The translations under genes and the position numbers were made by a program. DNA of 64,000 nt from Dysosmobacter segnis (lineage in GTDB: Bacteria > Bacillota > Clostridia > Oscillospirales > Oscillospiraceae). The first letter of the stretch is position 1, and each line of letters opens with the position of its first letter. The stretch is from the NCBI RefSeq assembly GCF_014297285.1, contig NZ_JACOQI010000004.1, forward strand, positions 1 through 64,000, read 5' to 3'. The notes below the pieces were generated by a model. It did not search any database. It saw nothing but the letters and a program-made list of their open reading frames with translations, and was not told where the DNA came from. This document shows positions 34,221 to 42,196 of this stretch, one piece after another.

Positions 34221-34584
34221 CCTTGCTTTGGAGAGGTCATGTATGAAAAGATCTATCAACACGCCGCTTGCCTGCGGCGGGATCGTTGGTCTGCCGGTTT
34301 GGGACTCCTCCCGGGCGGGCAGTGGGCCGTAGGGGTGTATTTGAAAGAATGGCTTTTTCTCTCGGATCAGCGGCGGGGCCGGGAAACGGCTCTCTCGCCT
34401 GCTGATGTACGCAGTATACACCCCAAATCTGAAGGGAAGATGAAAAACTTGTAAACCATTTGTGAACGGTGCGGCGGTTTTTTCACTTCCGTTGCACGAG
34501 ACCGTGCAGCAAACGCCCCTCATACAGGGTGGGCACACGGCGGCGCCCCCAAAGTTACATCCGTGTGACAGGAGGATGTTATCT

Positions 34585-35055
34585 ATGAACAAAACAGCCA
34601 ATTTTCAGTTGACCCAGTGGGAAAAGACGGACCGCATTCTGATGGAGGAATTCAACAGCGACAACGAGAAGATCGACACGGCGCTGAAAAGCAGCGCTGA
34701 CGGCGTGGCGGCACTGCAAACGGCGCTGGCCAGCTGCGGAAACTGCAAGATCGTATACGGCACGTACACAGGAACCGGCAAAGCCGGCAGCGCGAATCCC
34801 AACAAGCTGACCTTTGACGGCGATCCACTGTTTGTCATTATCAAGGGCAGCATCGGTTCTGCTCCGACATTGGGAATTCAGGCCATGCGCGGATGGTATA
34901 CCGCATATACAGGCTCCGCAGATTCATCTACCGTCTGCCACCTTACATGGGGGGAACATTCTCTTTCTTGGTACAACAGTCAGAGCAGTAGTGACCAATT
35001 CAATACCAGTGATTCTGTCTATCCCTATATCGCGCTGTTTGCTACACAAGAATAA
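34585..35055 (+). CDS. Tail-fibre-like small protein, left copy
   Basis: This 156-residue protein starts with a pattern common at the N-termini of clostridial phage tail/appendage proteins: FQLTQWEKTDRILMEEF then NEKIDTALKS. Its paralogue lies at 46944-47420, and residues about 25-75 are almost identical between them (ADGVAALQTALASCGNCK, VYGTYTGTGK). The C-terminal halves differ. There is no signal peptide. No other phage genes are near. It converges on the left SLH gene across a shared terminator. RBS CAGGAGGATG precedes the ATG. Binding or display at the cell surface is conceivable but unproven. Confidence 0.75.
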   Translation: MNKTANFQLTQWEKTDRILMEEFNSDNEKIDTALKSSADGVAALQTALASCGNCKIVYGTYTGTGKAGSANPNKLTFDGDPLFVIIKGSIGSAPTLGIQAMRGWYTAYTGSADSSTVCHLTWGEHSLSWYNSQSSSDQFNTSDSVYPYIALFATQE

Positions 35056-35056
35056 A

Positions 35057-35089
35057 ACAAAGCCCCGGACTTCCGTCCGGGGCCTTGTT
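35057..35089. terminator. Bidirectional terminator between tail-like and left SLH genes
   Basis: GCCCCGGAC/GTCCGGGGC is extended by A/T-rich flanks on both sides, between convergent genes. The mirror-image arm has an equivalent one at 46905-46943. Confidence 0.85.
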
Positions 35090-35124
35090 CTTAATCGCAA
35101 GTACTTAAACTCTTAAATCAGAGA

Positions 35125-38109
35125 TCAAGCACGGGCAATGTTGGACTGAACACCGTCAATCACAACATAGTAGCTGTTACCGCCAGCCACAGAGAAGGCG
35201 GGGGTCACGCCATAGAAGTAGTCACCCTCATCAACCTTCACATAGTTGTTCTGACCACCAACATACTGATACAGCTCGAAGCTGTGCTTGACAGTCGTAT
35301 CAGTCAGAGCGTCACCCTTCTTGTTGAACAGCTCAATCAGACCCTTAGAACCCTTAATGGTCAGCTTAACAGAATCAACATCCGTGCTGGTGGGCTTGCT
35401 GGGGTTGGTATTGGGCTTATCGTTGGCCTTGTAGGTGTCGTTCAGGATCAGAGTGGTAGCAATGCCAGCGTCATTCACGAAAGCAGCGATGGTGCCGGTG
35501 AACTCGTTGGTCTCACCCAGAGCGCTCAGAGCAGACTTGATGTTGCTGTACTCGGTGTAGTCATCCTCATCGTCATCGCTGGCGCGGACAAAGATCTTGC
35601 AATCCTCATCCAGCAGGATGTACTTATCGTTGGAAGCAGCATCGTCGATCCACAGAGTGGCACCCTTAGCCGTCAGCTCGGAGACATTCGCAACATTCAG
35701 GAAGGCATAGCCGTCATCCTTGTACTGCTTGGTGCTCCACTTGTTGGCTGCGGTGTAAGCCTGAGCTTCCATCTCGGTGATGACATTGTTCTTATCGAAG
35801 GTACCCTCGTACAGGTTGCCCAGAACCAGGTTGTCTCTCGGAGTGCTGTTATCCTTGGACTCGAAGGACTTCACAGTCACAGCGCCGTCCTTGGTGATGG
35901 CTTCATAGGTGTAGATGTAGTCACCGTTCTCCAGAGACTTGGACTTGATGCCGGAGGTCAGGTAGACCATGGACTCAGAGGAGCCAGCAGTCTTGCCCAC
36001 GACCACAGCATAGGTGATGTAGCCGTTCTTGTTGTACAGAGCGAAGATCATATCGTCCTCAGTCTCCGGGCTGTTTTCACCATTCTTCTTATTCGCAACG
36101 CCATCGAAGTTGGTCAGCTTGGAGTCATACTTGACCTCAACGCTGGAGTGCTTGATACCGGTGGTAACACCCTCGACCTTCACGATGGAACCTGCCTTGA
36201 TGACATCGTCATCAGCCTTGACAGCGATCAGGACGGTGTCGTTGTTGCCGTAGGCAATGGTCTTGCCCTGCTCAACAGTGTTGTTCTGCTTGTCGAGCTT
36301 GGTGGTGGTGCTGTCCTTGATCTGCTTGTCGGCAACCTCTTCCAGGTTGTAGACGCCGTTCTTCACGGTGTACTTGAACCAGGTGTTGGTAGTAGCGGAC
36401 TCTGCCAGACGGCCGCCCTCCAGGTCGCCGCTCTTGACATCGATGGTCTCCATGGTGCCATCGGTGAAGATAGCCAGAGCCTTATCGACAGCCTTGGCCA
36501 GAACGGTGCTGCTGCGGTCATAGCCAACAACGAACATGAAGTTGTCGTCACCCTCAACCTGACGTGCGCCGATCACATAGCCATAGGGATCCAGATACAG
36601 ATCGAAGGTAGCGTCGTCCAGCTGCTCGACATTGTAGTCGTACAGAACCTCAGCATCCTCGAAAGCCTTCTTAGCGGTCTCATACTTGTTGCCGCCGGCA
36701 GTCAGCTTGGTCAGCTTATACTCATCCTTCTTGTCCGCATCCGCGTAGTCGGTGGAGTAAGAGGTGATGGCAACATCCTTAACGGTCTCAACGGGAGTGA
36801 CGGTCATGACGTCGCTCTTGGCAATGGTGACCAGGACCATGTCATCTTCCTTCAGCTTCTCCAGACCGTCCACGTCCTCAGACTCGACGGTGTAGGGGAC
36901 GCTGATGGTGGTGGGAGTTTTGTCTGCTGCGGTAGCCTTATTCACACCAGTGTAGACATTCAGACGGACATCCTCAGTCTTGGTGTTGTAGTCAGCAGCA
37001 ACCTCAGCCAGATAGGTGTTGATGACAACGACAGTGGTCTCCTCAGCGTCGGTGTCCACATAGATCTCAGTCAAAACACCCTTGCCGGTGGAATTCATGG
37101 TATCATCGTTTTTCTTGACCAGCTTGTCGGCCTCGACAGAGAGGGCCTTCTTGTCCAGCTTCACGCCGTCGACCCAGTAGGTCAGGGCGAAGTCGCAAGC
37201 GTTGGAGCCGATGTCGGAATAGACATCGCCGCCCTTGACCTTAGCGGTGTAGGAAGCGGTCAGCAGGTCGGTGTTGACATAGTTGCCGATATCCTTCTTG
37301 TCATAGGTCCAGTTGTTGGTGGGACGGCCGAAGTCGTCGGTATCGTCGGTGCGGACCAGCTTCTCGAAGTACTGCTCGCCGAACTGGACATAGCCGTCCT
37401 TCTTGATCTTGCCGTCGTTCAGGGTGCCCTTGTTCCAGGTCAGGTCCTTGCGGACGCCGGAGATGGCAACAGCGGAGCTGCCCTCGCCGACAACGATGCG
37501 GTTGTCATACTCGACCATGGTAGCCTTCAGGGTGTTGAAGGCATACAGGCAAGCCTCTTCACGAGTGACAGCCTTGACACCGTTGAAGCTGCCCTTCAGG
37601 CTCTTGTTCAGGCCGGCGTTGATAGCCTGCTTGGCAACAGCGATGGACCAGTTGGCGCCGGTGTAGCCTTCGATGGCAGAGTCATAGCCCAGAGCGCCCA
37701 GCAGCATCTTCATGAAGGCATAGCCGGTCAGGGTGGCGGCGGGCTTGAAGGTGCCGTCAGCGTAACCGGAGATGATGCCTTCCTTCTGGCAGTAAGCAAT
37801 GTAGCCAGCGAAGGTGTGGTTGGTGGGGACGTCCTTGTAAGGAGCGGCGTCAGCCACCAGAGCGGAGGCGGTGGTGGGGCCAAGGATCAGGTTGCAGATG
37901 ATCTTGGCAGCAGCGCCACGGGTCAGGGTGGCGGTGGGACGGAAGTCACCTTCGGCATAGCCGTCGATGACCTTCACGGCGGACATCACGTCGACAGCTT
38001 CAGAATAGGTGATCTTGCTGCTGTCGGTGAAGTCCTTGGCACCAGCAGAGACGGTGACCAGAGACATGGTCATCACCAGAGCCAGTACCAGAGAAAGGAA
38101 CTTCTTCAT
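35125..38109 (-). CDS. SLH-domain S-layer-like surface protein, left copy
   Basis: This 994-residue exported protein begins with a signal peptide (cleavage about AGA-KDF, residue 24) and three SLH motifs up to about residue 215, containing segments VIDGYAEGDFRP, IISGYADGTFKP and ANWSIAVAKQAINAGL. SLH domains bind pyruvylated cell-wall polymer. The remaining roughly 750 residues are beta-rich, acidic and Lys/Asp-heavy, as in S-layer proteins. Codon choice is narrow, as in highly expressed genes. The first 270 or so residues are nearly identical to the right copy at 43822, and the rest is clearly diverged. ATG 38109 follows AAAGGAGG and a long leader. Confidence 0.93.
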   Translation of the reverse strand: MKKFLSLVLALVMTMSLVTVSAGAKDFTDSSKITYSEAVDVMSAVKVIDGYAEGDFRPTATLTRGAAAKIICNLILGPTTASALVADAAPYKDVPTNHTFAGYIAYCQKEGIISGYADGTFKPAATLTGYAFMKMLLGALGYDSAIEGYTGANWSIAVAKQAINAGLNKSLKGSFNGVKAVTREEACLYAFNTLKATMVEYDNRIVVGEGSSAVAISGVRKDLTWNKGTLNDGKIKKDGYVQFGEQYFEKLVRTDDTDDFGRPTNNWTYDKKDIGNYVNTDLLTASYTAKVKGGDVYSDIGSNACDFALTYWVDGVKLDKKALSVEADKLVKKNDDTMNSTGKGVLTEIYVDTDAEETTVVVINTYLAEVAADYNTKTEDVRLNVYTGVNKATAADKTPTTISVPYTVESEDVDGLEKLKEDDMVLVTIAKSDVMTVTPVETVKDVAITSYSTDYADADKKDEYKLTKLTAGGNKYETAKKAFEDAEVLYDYNVEQLDDATFDLYLDPYGYVIGARQVEGDDNFMFVVGYDRSSTVLAKAVDKALAIFTDGTMETIDVKSGDLEGGRLAESATTNTWFKYTVKNGVYNLEEVADKQIKDSTTTKLDKQNNTVEQGKTIAYGNNDTVLIAVKADDDVIKAGSIVKVEGVTTGIKHSSVEVKYDSKLTNFDGVANKKNGENSPETEDDMIFALYNKNGYITYAVVVGKTAGSSESMVYLTSGIKSKSLENGDYIYTYEAITKDGAVTVKSFESKDNSTPRDNLVLGNLYEGTFDKNNVITEMEAQAYTAANKWSTKQYKDDGYAFLNVANVSELTAKGATLWIDDAASNDKYILLDEDCKIFVRASDDDEDDYTEYSNIKSALSALGETNEFTGTIAAFVNDAGIATTLILNDTYKANDKPNTNPSKPTSTDVDSVKLTIKGSKGLIELFNKKGDALTDTTVKHSFELYQYVGGQNNYVKVDEGDYFYGVTPAFSVAGGNSYYVVIDGVQSNIARA

Positions 38110-38270
38110 GGGGTTTCCTCCTTTTAGATTCTCCCGTTCGGGAGTGGATTTTTGCAAAACCGGCTTCCCCTTTACCGCCCCGATTTACATATCGTGGCTA
38201 GCCTACCCAATATCTGAACCGGGGGCATGTTCCGGGTATCCTGCTTTGCAAGGCCACTTTATCAGCCCCA
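38110..38270 (-). promoter_or_regulatory. Long leader of the left SLH mRNA
   Basis: About 160 nt of transcribed leader precede the SLH start. It shares blocks with the right-copy leader (CTTGCAAAGCAGG, GGCTAGCCACGA, CGGGGCGG) and ends with the hairpin CTCCCGAACGGGAG just before the RBS. It probably stabilises the mRNA; I do not recognise a known riboswitch. Confidence 0.55.
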
Positions 38271-38276
38271 TTTCCG

Positions 38277-38305
38277 AATGTAAATAGTTCCGGTCGGGAT
38301 GTAAT
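38277..38305 (-). promoter_or_regulatory. Promoter of the left SLH gene
   Basis: On the minus strand ATTACA (38300-38305) and TACATT (38277-38282) have a 17-bp spacer. The block is conserved in the right copy (TTTACA-17-TACATT), including the spacer core TCCCGACCGG/TCCCGGCCGG, which marks it as the real start region. Confidence 0.7.
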
Positions 38306-38369
38306 ACAAGTGCAAAAAAGCAGCGTTTTTATGCAGAACTGTGCCATTCATGCAACGTTTGAACGTAAC

Positions 38370-38399
38370 AAACCGGCCAAGGCGGACCTTGACCGGTTT
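38370..38399. terminator. Terminator of the left dead-integrase gene
   Basis: AAACCGGCCAAGG/CCTTGACCGGTTT forms a stem with a 4-nt loop. It lies between the stop at 38434 and the SLH promoter, so the SLH gene is likely read mainly from its own promoter. Confidence 0.65.
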
Positions 38400-38433
38400 C
38401 GGTGTTTTCGGGGCAAAACGAGGGTCATTTCTC

Positions 38434-39684
38434 CTACTCCGGCAGGGTGTAATGCCGCCCGGTGAGGACCAGCTCGCCCCGGTCCGTCAGCCGCCGGAGG
38501 AGCAGCGTCCCCTGCTCCGGCTCAAGGCCCAGCAGGCGGATGAAATCCTGGCGGCGGCCGGTGCCGTGCTCCTGCAGATAGGCCCGGATGATGTCCAGAT
38601 GGTCATCGGGGTCCGCCACCGCCCCGGCGGGGTAGTACCGGGTGCCCACCCGCACCAGCCTGCCCGCCTCCCGCAGTTCCAGAAGGTACTGCCGGGCAGT
38701 GCTTTTGGACACGCCCAGCCGCTCCATGACCGCTTCACGGGTCAGCCAGCCCTGCTCCTCGGCCTGAGCCATCAAAAGCTGGGCCCGATCCCCCTGACGG
38801 ACCCAGGTGTGGAGGTTCCGCAGGTTCACATGCTCCAAGCCGCCCCGGATCAGCGCCGTGCGGGTGACGGTGGTCAGCCGGGAGAGGTCCATGGGCCGCC
38901 CGGTGGTGGGTGCGGTAAAGACCCGCGGCTCCGCGGGGTCCTTGCGGCGGTCCCAAGCGTCCAGCAGCAGCCGCCGCAGACGGCTGCCCATGGAGACCGT
39001 CCGGTCCGGCAGGCGGATGAGGTTCTGGTCGAAATCCACCTGCCCCCAGGTGAGGGAGGCGATCTCTCCGGGCTGCATCTGGAGCTTCCAGCCCATCCAG
39101 AGGGCCAGTCCGGCGGGAGACGAGCCCTCCTGCTGGATCACACGCCAGAGAAGATACTCCGCCTCGTCCCGCTGGGCCAGAGGATTTTCCGGCGCGGCGG
39201 GTTTGGTGAGATAGGGCGAGAAGGCATCCCGCAGGGTGGACACCGCCATGCCGCTGACCCTGGCCACATAGGGCCAGTCATGGGTCTGAAGCTGGCGGAT
39301 CACAAAATCGTGGCGCAGGTCCATGAGGTTGACCTTCTGGCCCTCGCTGTCCAGCGCCAGCCGGGACAGCCGGGAAATGGACTCCGGCGGCATAGGCTTC
39401 TTGCTGCGCTCGGAGATCACCACATGGGGGTCCCGGAGGGCACAGCGAACGTGCCGCTCCCGGAGGCAGGCTTCCGTGGAGGGTTCCAGCGGGACCGTGC
39501 GGTCCGGGAGTTGAATGGCCTTGCCCTCAAAGTCCACCTGATCCCAGCGGAGTTCTGTGATCTCGCTCCGGCTCAAGCCCTCCAGCCAGGCCAGACGGAG
39601 AATGGCCCCCTCCGGGCTGTGGGGGTGCCGCTCCAAAATGCGCAGCATGGCGGCCGCGTCCGGCCGATTGAACGTGTGTCCCAT
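38434..39684 (-). CDS. Catalytically dead double integrase-fold protein with two winged helices, left copy
   Basis: This 416-residue protein looks like two tandem tyrosine-recombinase catalytic folds (about 1-160 and 170-300). Each contains an integrase-like segment (AWLEGLSRSEITELRWDQVD; WMGWKLQMQPGEIASLTWGQ). Two winged-helix-like repeats follow (about 310-355, 362-416). Aligned to the neighbouring recombinase, the first fold has Ser38 for Arg I, Met121 for His, Met146 for the second His and Phe155 for the nucleophilic Tyr; only Arg124 remains. It should bind DNA without cutting it. Start 39684 follows GGGAGG at 7 nt. It lies just outside an invertible segment, so it is likely its main target. 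I know of no named family. Confidence 0.75.
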   Translation of the reverse strand: MGHTFNRPDAAAMLRILERHPHSPEGAILRLAWLEGLSRSEITELRWDQVDFEGKAIQLPDRTVPLEPSTEACLRERHVRCALRDPHVVISERSKKPMPPESISRLSRLALDSEGQKVNLMDLRHDFVIRQLQTHDWPYVARVSGMAVSTLRDAFSPYLTKPAAPENPLAQRDEAEYLLWRVIQQEGSSPAGLALWMGWKLQMQPGEIASLTWGQVDFDQNLIRLPDRTVSMGSRLRRLLLDAWDRRKDPAEPRVFTAPTTGRPMDLSRLTTVTRTALIRGGLEHVNLRNLHTWVRQGDRAQLLMAQAEEQGWLTREAVMERLGVSKSTARQYLLELREAGRLVRVGTRYYPAGAVADPDDHLDIIRAYLQEHGTGRRQDFIRLLGLEPEQGTLLLRRLTDRGELVLTGRHYTLPE

Positions 39685-39755
39685 GGAAAAGCCTCCCATC
39701 TGTCGCCGCAGAAACAGCGCCGCGGCGGAACGATCGTCTGCCGCGGGGATGGAAG

Positions 39756-39774
39756 GACAAAATGATGATTTTGT
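39756..39774 (+). repeat. Left inversion site, outer (L1)
   Basis: GACAAAATGATGATTTTGT is the exact reverse complement of the site at 40005-40023. It has ACAAAA/TTTTGT arms around the 6-bp centre TGATGA. Confidence 0.82.
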
Positions 39775-39862
39775 AATAGGATGCCGGAAAAGTACGGTTT
39801 CCGGTGGGATACCGGGCGCAGCTCCCGCCGTTTTACCGGGCCAAGCACACAAAAAGGCATGT

Positions 39863-39905
39863 TGAACAGACGGGGCCTGTTCTGACCGGAGGTCCCGTCT
39901 GTTCA
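39863..39905 (-). terminator. Hairpin within the left invertible segment
   Basis: Perfect 12-bp stem TGAACAGACGGG/CCCGTCTGTTCA. On the minus strand TTTTT follows after 7 nt, so it may end read-through from the recombinase gene in the present orientation. Confidence 0.5.
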
Positions 39906-39929
39906 GCACGCCGCAAAGCGAAGAACGTC

Positions 39930-39958
39930 TTGCTTTTTCTTAATTTTTCAAGTAAACT
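39930..39958 (+). promoter_or_regulatory. Promoter inside the left invertible segment
   Basis: TTGCTT (39930-39935) and TAAACT (39953-39958) have a 17-bp spacer. The same boxes and AT-rich spacer ending in TTTTCA occur at the mirror position of the right segment. It points toward the recombinase 3' end in this assembly. Confidence 0.6.
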
Positions 39959-40004
39959 TTCAGTTGTCGGCGGGGACCGGCGGCTTTTTTGCCGCCGATA
40001 TGTG

Positions 40005-40023
40005 ACAAAATCATCATTTTGTC
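40005..40023 (-). repeat. Left inversion site, inner (L2)
   Basis: Minus-strand GACAAAATGATGATTTTGT, identical to L1 in opposite orientation. Its first base is the last base of the recombinase TAG stop codon. Confidence 0.82.
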
Positions 40024-40874
40024 TAACAGAGCAGTCCCAGCCGTTCCAGCTGCCGCAGATGCTCCGTGCCGGTGGTCAGCAGGTAGATCCGAGTGGTCTC
40101 GATGGAGCTGTGACCCAAAATATCCGCCAGCTTCACTACGTCCTGACAGGCCCGGTAAAAGGTCCGGGCGAACAGGTGCCGCAGATTGTGGGGAAAGACC
40201 TTTCCCGCCGCCACACCGGCGGCGCGGCACAGCCGCTTCATCTCCGCCCAGATCTGTGTGCGGGACAACCGTTTTCCGCCTCCGGTGAGAAAGATCTCGC
40301 CGGAGGTGATTTTTTGTTTCCGGGCGTATTGCAGCAGCCGACGGCACAGTCGGTCAGGAAGAAAAATAGTACGGACCTTGCCCTTTAAGGCAACATCCGT
40401 CCGCCCCCGGCAGGCGGCCTCCACCGTGATATACGGAACTTCGCCCACCCGGATGCCCGTGGCGCAGATGGTCTCCATCACCAACGCCAGCCGCTCCCGA
40501 CCCAGCGTTCGGGCGGTGCGGACCAATGCCCGGTATTCTCCACGGTCCAGTTCCCGTTCAGCCTCCCGGAAGCTGCGGCGCTGAAGCCGCAGGACCTTTA
40601 CCCGGCACTCCGGCCGCCCAGCAAAATCAAAGAACCGATTAAGTCCCGCCAGCATGGCGTTGACGGTGGCGGGGGCGTATTGGGCCGTTAGCCGAGCCTT
40701 CCATGTCAGGACCAGGCCCCGATCCACCGCGCCGCCGCTCCATCGTGCGAAGGCCCGGATGCTCCGCACATAACTCTCCGCCGTGCCGTGGCTGTATTCC
40801 CGGCGGAGGAGTTCTCTTCGGAAACCATCCACCGTCCGCTCCGTGACAAGCTCCATTCCCTTTTTCTGTTTCAT
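40023..40874 (-). CDS. Tyrosine recombinase, left copy
   Basis: This 283-residue recombinase has an N-terminal SAM-like core-binding domain (about 10-95) and a complete catalytic domain: Arg142 (TGIRVGEV), Lys166 (ALKGKVR), His229 and Arg232 (HNLRHLF), His255 and nucleophile Tyr264 (GHSSIETTRIYL). The right copy is the same length and almost identical from residue 95 on. Stop codon TAG abuts inversion site L2, so this enzyme most likely flips the adjacent segment, as FimB/FimE- or Mpi-type invertases do. Start 40874 follows GGGAGGGGG; the extension to 40979 is rejected because the right copy lacks it. Confidence 0.92.
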   Translation of the reverse strand: MKQKKGMELVTERTVDGFRRELLRREYSHGTAESYVRSIRAFARWSGGAVDRGLVLTWKARLTAQYAPATVNAMLAGLNRFFDFAGRPECRVKVLRLQRRSFREAERELDRGEYRALVRTARTLGRERLALVMETICATGIRVGEVPYITVEAACRGRTDVALKGKVRTIFLPDRLCRRLLQYARKQKITSGEIFLTGGGKRLSRTQIWAEMKRLCRAAGVAAGKVFPHNLRHLFARTFYRACQDVVKLADILGHSSIETTRIYLLTTGTEHLRQLERLGLLC

Positions 40875-41105
40875 GTTTCTTCCCCCTCCCAGCATATCCG
40901 CCGGTGATCTCCGACATCTTTCCTTATTTTCACACAGGAACCGCTGGGTGTGAACCTCTATTTCACCGTATATCGCCATTAGGAAAAGGCCGCCCGATCA
41001 GGGCGGCCTTCTTGTCTGCGGCGGCTGTGGGGAGTATGCTGTTGCATAGATCAGAGAAAAAACACGGTTCTCAGAGACCGTCGTCAATAAAATGGGAGGA
41101 TACAG
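40875..41105. other. Intergenic axis between the two recombinase genes
   Basis: This 231-bp stretch lies between divergent recombinases. It contains a near-perfect hairpin AAGGCCGCCC/GGGCGGCCTT (40986-41010) at the centre of the mirror-image locus. It also has an operator-like TTCACAC/GTGTGAA inverted repeat on the left side and ACGGT/ACCGT around TCTCAGAG on the right. Recombinase promoters must be here, but no clear -35/-10 pair stands out. Confidence 0.5.
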
Positions 41106-41957
41106 ATGGAGACACAGGAGCGCTTGCGCCGGATCGACCCCGCCCGGCTGACAGCTTTTCAGGCGGAGCTTTTGCGGAAGGAATACAGCGTCGGAACAGC
41201 GGAGAACTATCTCCGGGCAGTCCGGGCCTTTGCCCGGTGGAGCGGTGGCGAGGTGGAGCGGGGGCTGGTCCTGACATGGAAGGCGCAGCTCACAGCCCGG
41301 TATGCCCCTGCCACCGTCAATGCCATGCTGGCAGGTATCAACCGCTTTTTCGCCTTTATGGGCTGGCCGGAATGTAAGGTGAAGGCGCTGCGGCTCCAGC
41401 GCCGCAGCTTCCGGGAGGCGGAACGGGAACTGGACCGGGAAGAATACCGCACGCTGGTCCGCACCGCCAGAACGCTGGGGAGGGAGCGGCTGGCGCTGGT
41501 GATGGAGACTATCTGTGCTACGGGCATCCGGGTGGGCGAAGTTCCGTATATCACGGTGGAGGCTCACCGCCGTGGAAAGGCGGTGGTGGCCCTGAAGGGT
41601 AAGGTCCGCACGATCCTGCTGCCGGAGAAGCTGTGCAAAAAGCTCTTAAAATACGTAAAACGGCAAAAAATCACCTCCGGTGAGGTATTCCTCACCGGAG
41701 GCGGAAAACGTCTTTCCCGGGTGCAGATCTGGGCGGAGATGAAGCGGCTGTGCTGCGCTGTCGGCGTGGCGGCGGATAAGGTCTTCCCCCACAATCTGCG
41801 GCACCTGTTCGCCCGGACCTTTTACCGGGCCTGTCAGGACGTAGTGAAGCTGGCGGATATTCTGGGCCACAGTTCCATCGAGACCACACGGATCTACCTG
41901 CTGACCACCGGCACGGAGCATCTGCGGCGGCTGGAACGTCTGGGGCTGCTCTGTTAG
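41106..41957 (+). CDS. Tyrosine recombinase, right copy
   Basis: This 283-residue paralogue of the left recombinase has all catalytic residues present (TGIRVGEV Arg, ALKGKVR Lys, HNLRHLF His/Arg, GHSSIETTRIY His/Tyr). The first 40 or so residues differ most from the left copy, and the catalytic half is nearly identical. RBS GGGAGGA precedes the ATG. Its TAG stop is followed immediately by inversion site R1, mirroring the left arm. The shared arms but different centres of the sites predict that each enzyme could bind both segments, while strand exchange stays within one segment. Confidence 0.92.
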   Translation: METQERLRRIDPARLTAFQAELLRKEYSVGTAENYLRAVRAFARWSGGEVERGLVLTWKAQLTARYAPATVNAMLAGINRFFAFMGWPECKVKALRLQRRSFREAERELDREEYRTLVRTARTLGRERLALVMETICATGIRVGEVPYITVEAHRRGKAVVALKGKVRTILLPEKLCKKLLKYVKRQKITSGEVFLTGGGKRLSRVQIWAEMKRLCCAVGVAADKVFPHNLRHLFARTFYRACQDVVKLADILGHSSIETTRIYLLTTGTEHLRRLERLGLLC

Positions 41958-41975
41958 ACAAAATAACCCTTTTGT
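41958..41975 (+). repeat. Right inversion site, inner (R1)
   Basis: ACAAAATAACCCTTTTGT begins at the base after the recombinase stop codon. It is the exact reverse complement of 42197-42214. Centre TAACCC differs from TGATGA of the left arm, while the ACAAAA/TTTTGT arms are the same. Confidence 0.82.
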
Positions 41976-42023
41976 TATCTGCGCAGCGCCAAAAGAAAAG
42001 CGCCGCCCCACATCGACAACCTA

Positions 42024-42052
42024 ATTTTACTGAAAAGCAGCGGAAAAAGCAA
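42024..42052 (-). promoter_or_regulatory. Promoter inside the right invertible segment
   Basis: Minus-strand TTGCTT (42047-42052) and TAAAAT (42024-42029) have a 17-bp spacer. It matches the left-segment promoter and lies 48 bp from site R1 (left: 46 bp from L2). Confidence 0.65.
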
Positions 42053-42071
42053 GGGAAATCCCGCTTTGAAC

Positions 42072-42131
42072 GCACTGAATGAGATCGGTTCTGAAACTTT
42101 TAAAACCGATCTCATTCAGTGCGGCTTTTTT
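42072..42131 (+). terminator. Long-stem terminator in the right invertible segment
   Basis: GCACTGAATGAGATCGGTT pairs perfectly with its complement at 42104-42122, followed by GGC and a T-run. It lies between the recombinase and the dead-integrase gene in the present orientation. Confidence 0.8.
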
Positions 42132-42196
42132 CGCTTCCACCCCGATTCGTTTGGTTCCGTGGGCGGCCTGCGGCCCTCGTCAGAGGGCGAATATTT

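Larger units (their letters stand above)
39756..40023. other. Left invertible segment (candidate promoter switch)
   Basis: This 268-bp segment is bounded by perfect 19-bp inverted repeats and lies between the recombinase stop codon and the dead-integrase start. It contains a hairpin TGAACAGACGGG/CCCGTCTGTTCA (39863-39905) with TTTTT beyond it on the minus strand, a GGCGGC/GCCGCC hairpin (39979-39996), and a plus-strand promoter at 39930-39958. As drawn the promoter faces the recombinase 3' end (OFF). Inversion would aim it at the dead-integrase gene, about 130 nt before its start. Inversion itself is inference. Confidence 0.75.

Noticed and set aside
34239..34454. 71-codon ORF between ylbJ-like and tail-like genes
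   Set aside because: Start spacing to GGAGAGGT is poor; the alternative 29-codon frame at 34243 fits the RBS better, but neither has recognisable features. Mentioned only within the intergenic entry.
35284..38127. 947-codon open frame on the plus strand
   Set aside because: It is antisense to the left SLH gene. Biased codon use there keeps the opposite frame open, the encoded sequence is low-complexity Val/Leu/Gly, and it has no RBS.
39961..40000. GGCGGC-TTTTTT-GCCGCC hairpin as a terminator
   Set aside because: The Ts are in the loop, not after the stem, so it is not an intrinsic terminator in either direction.
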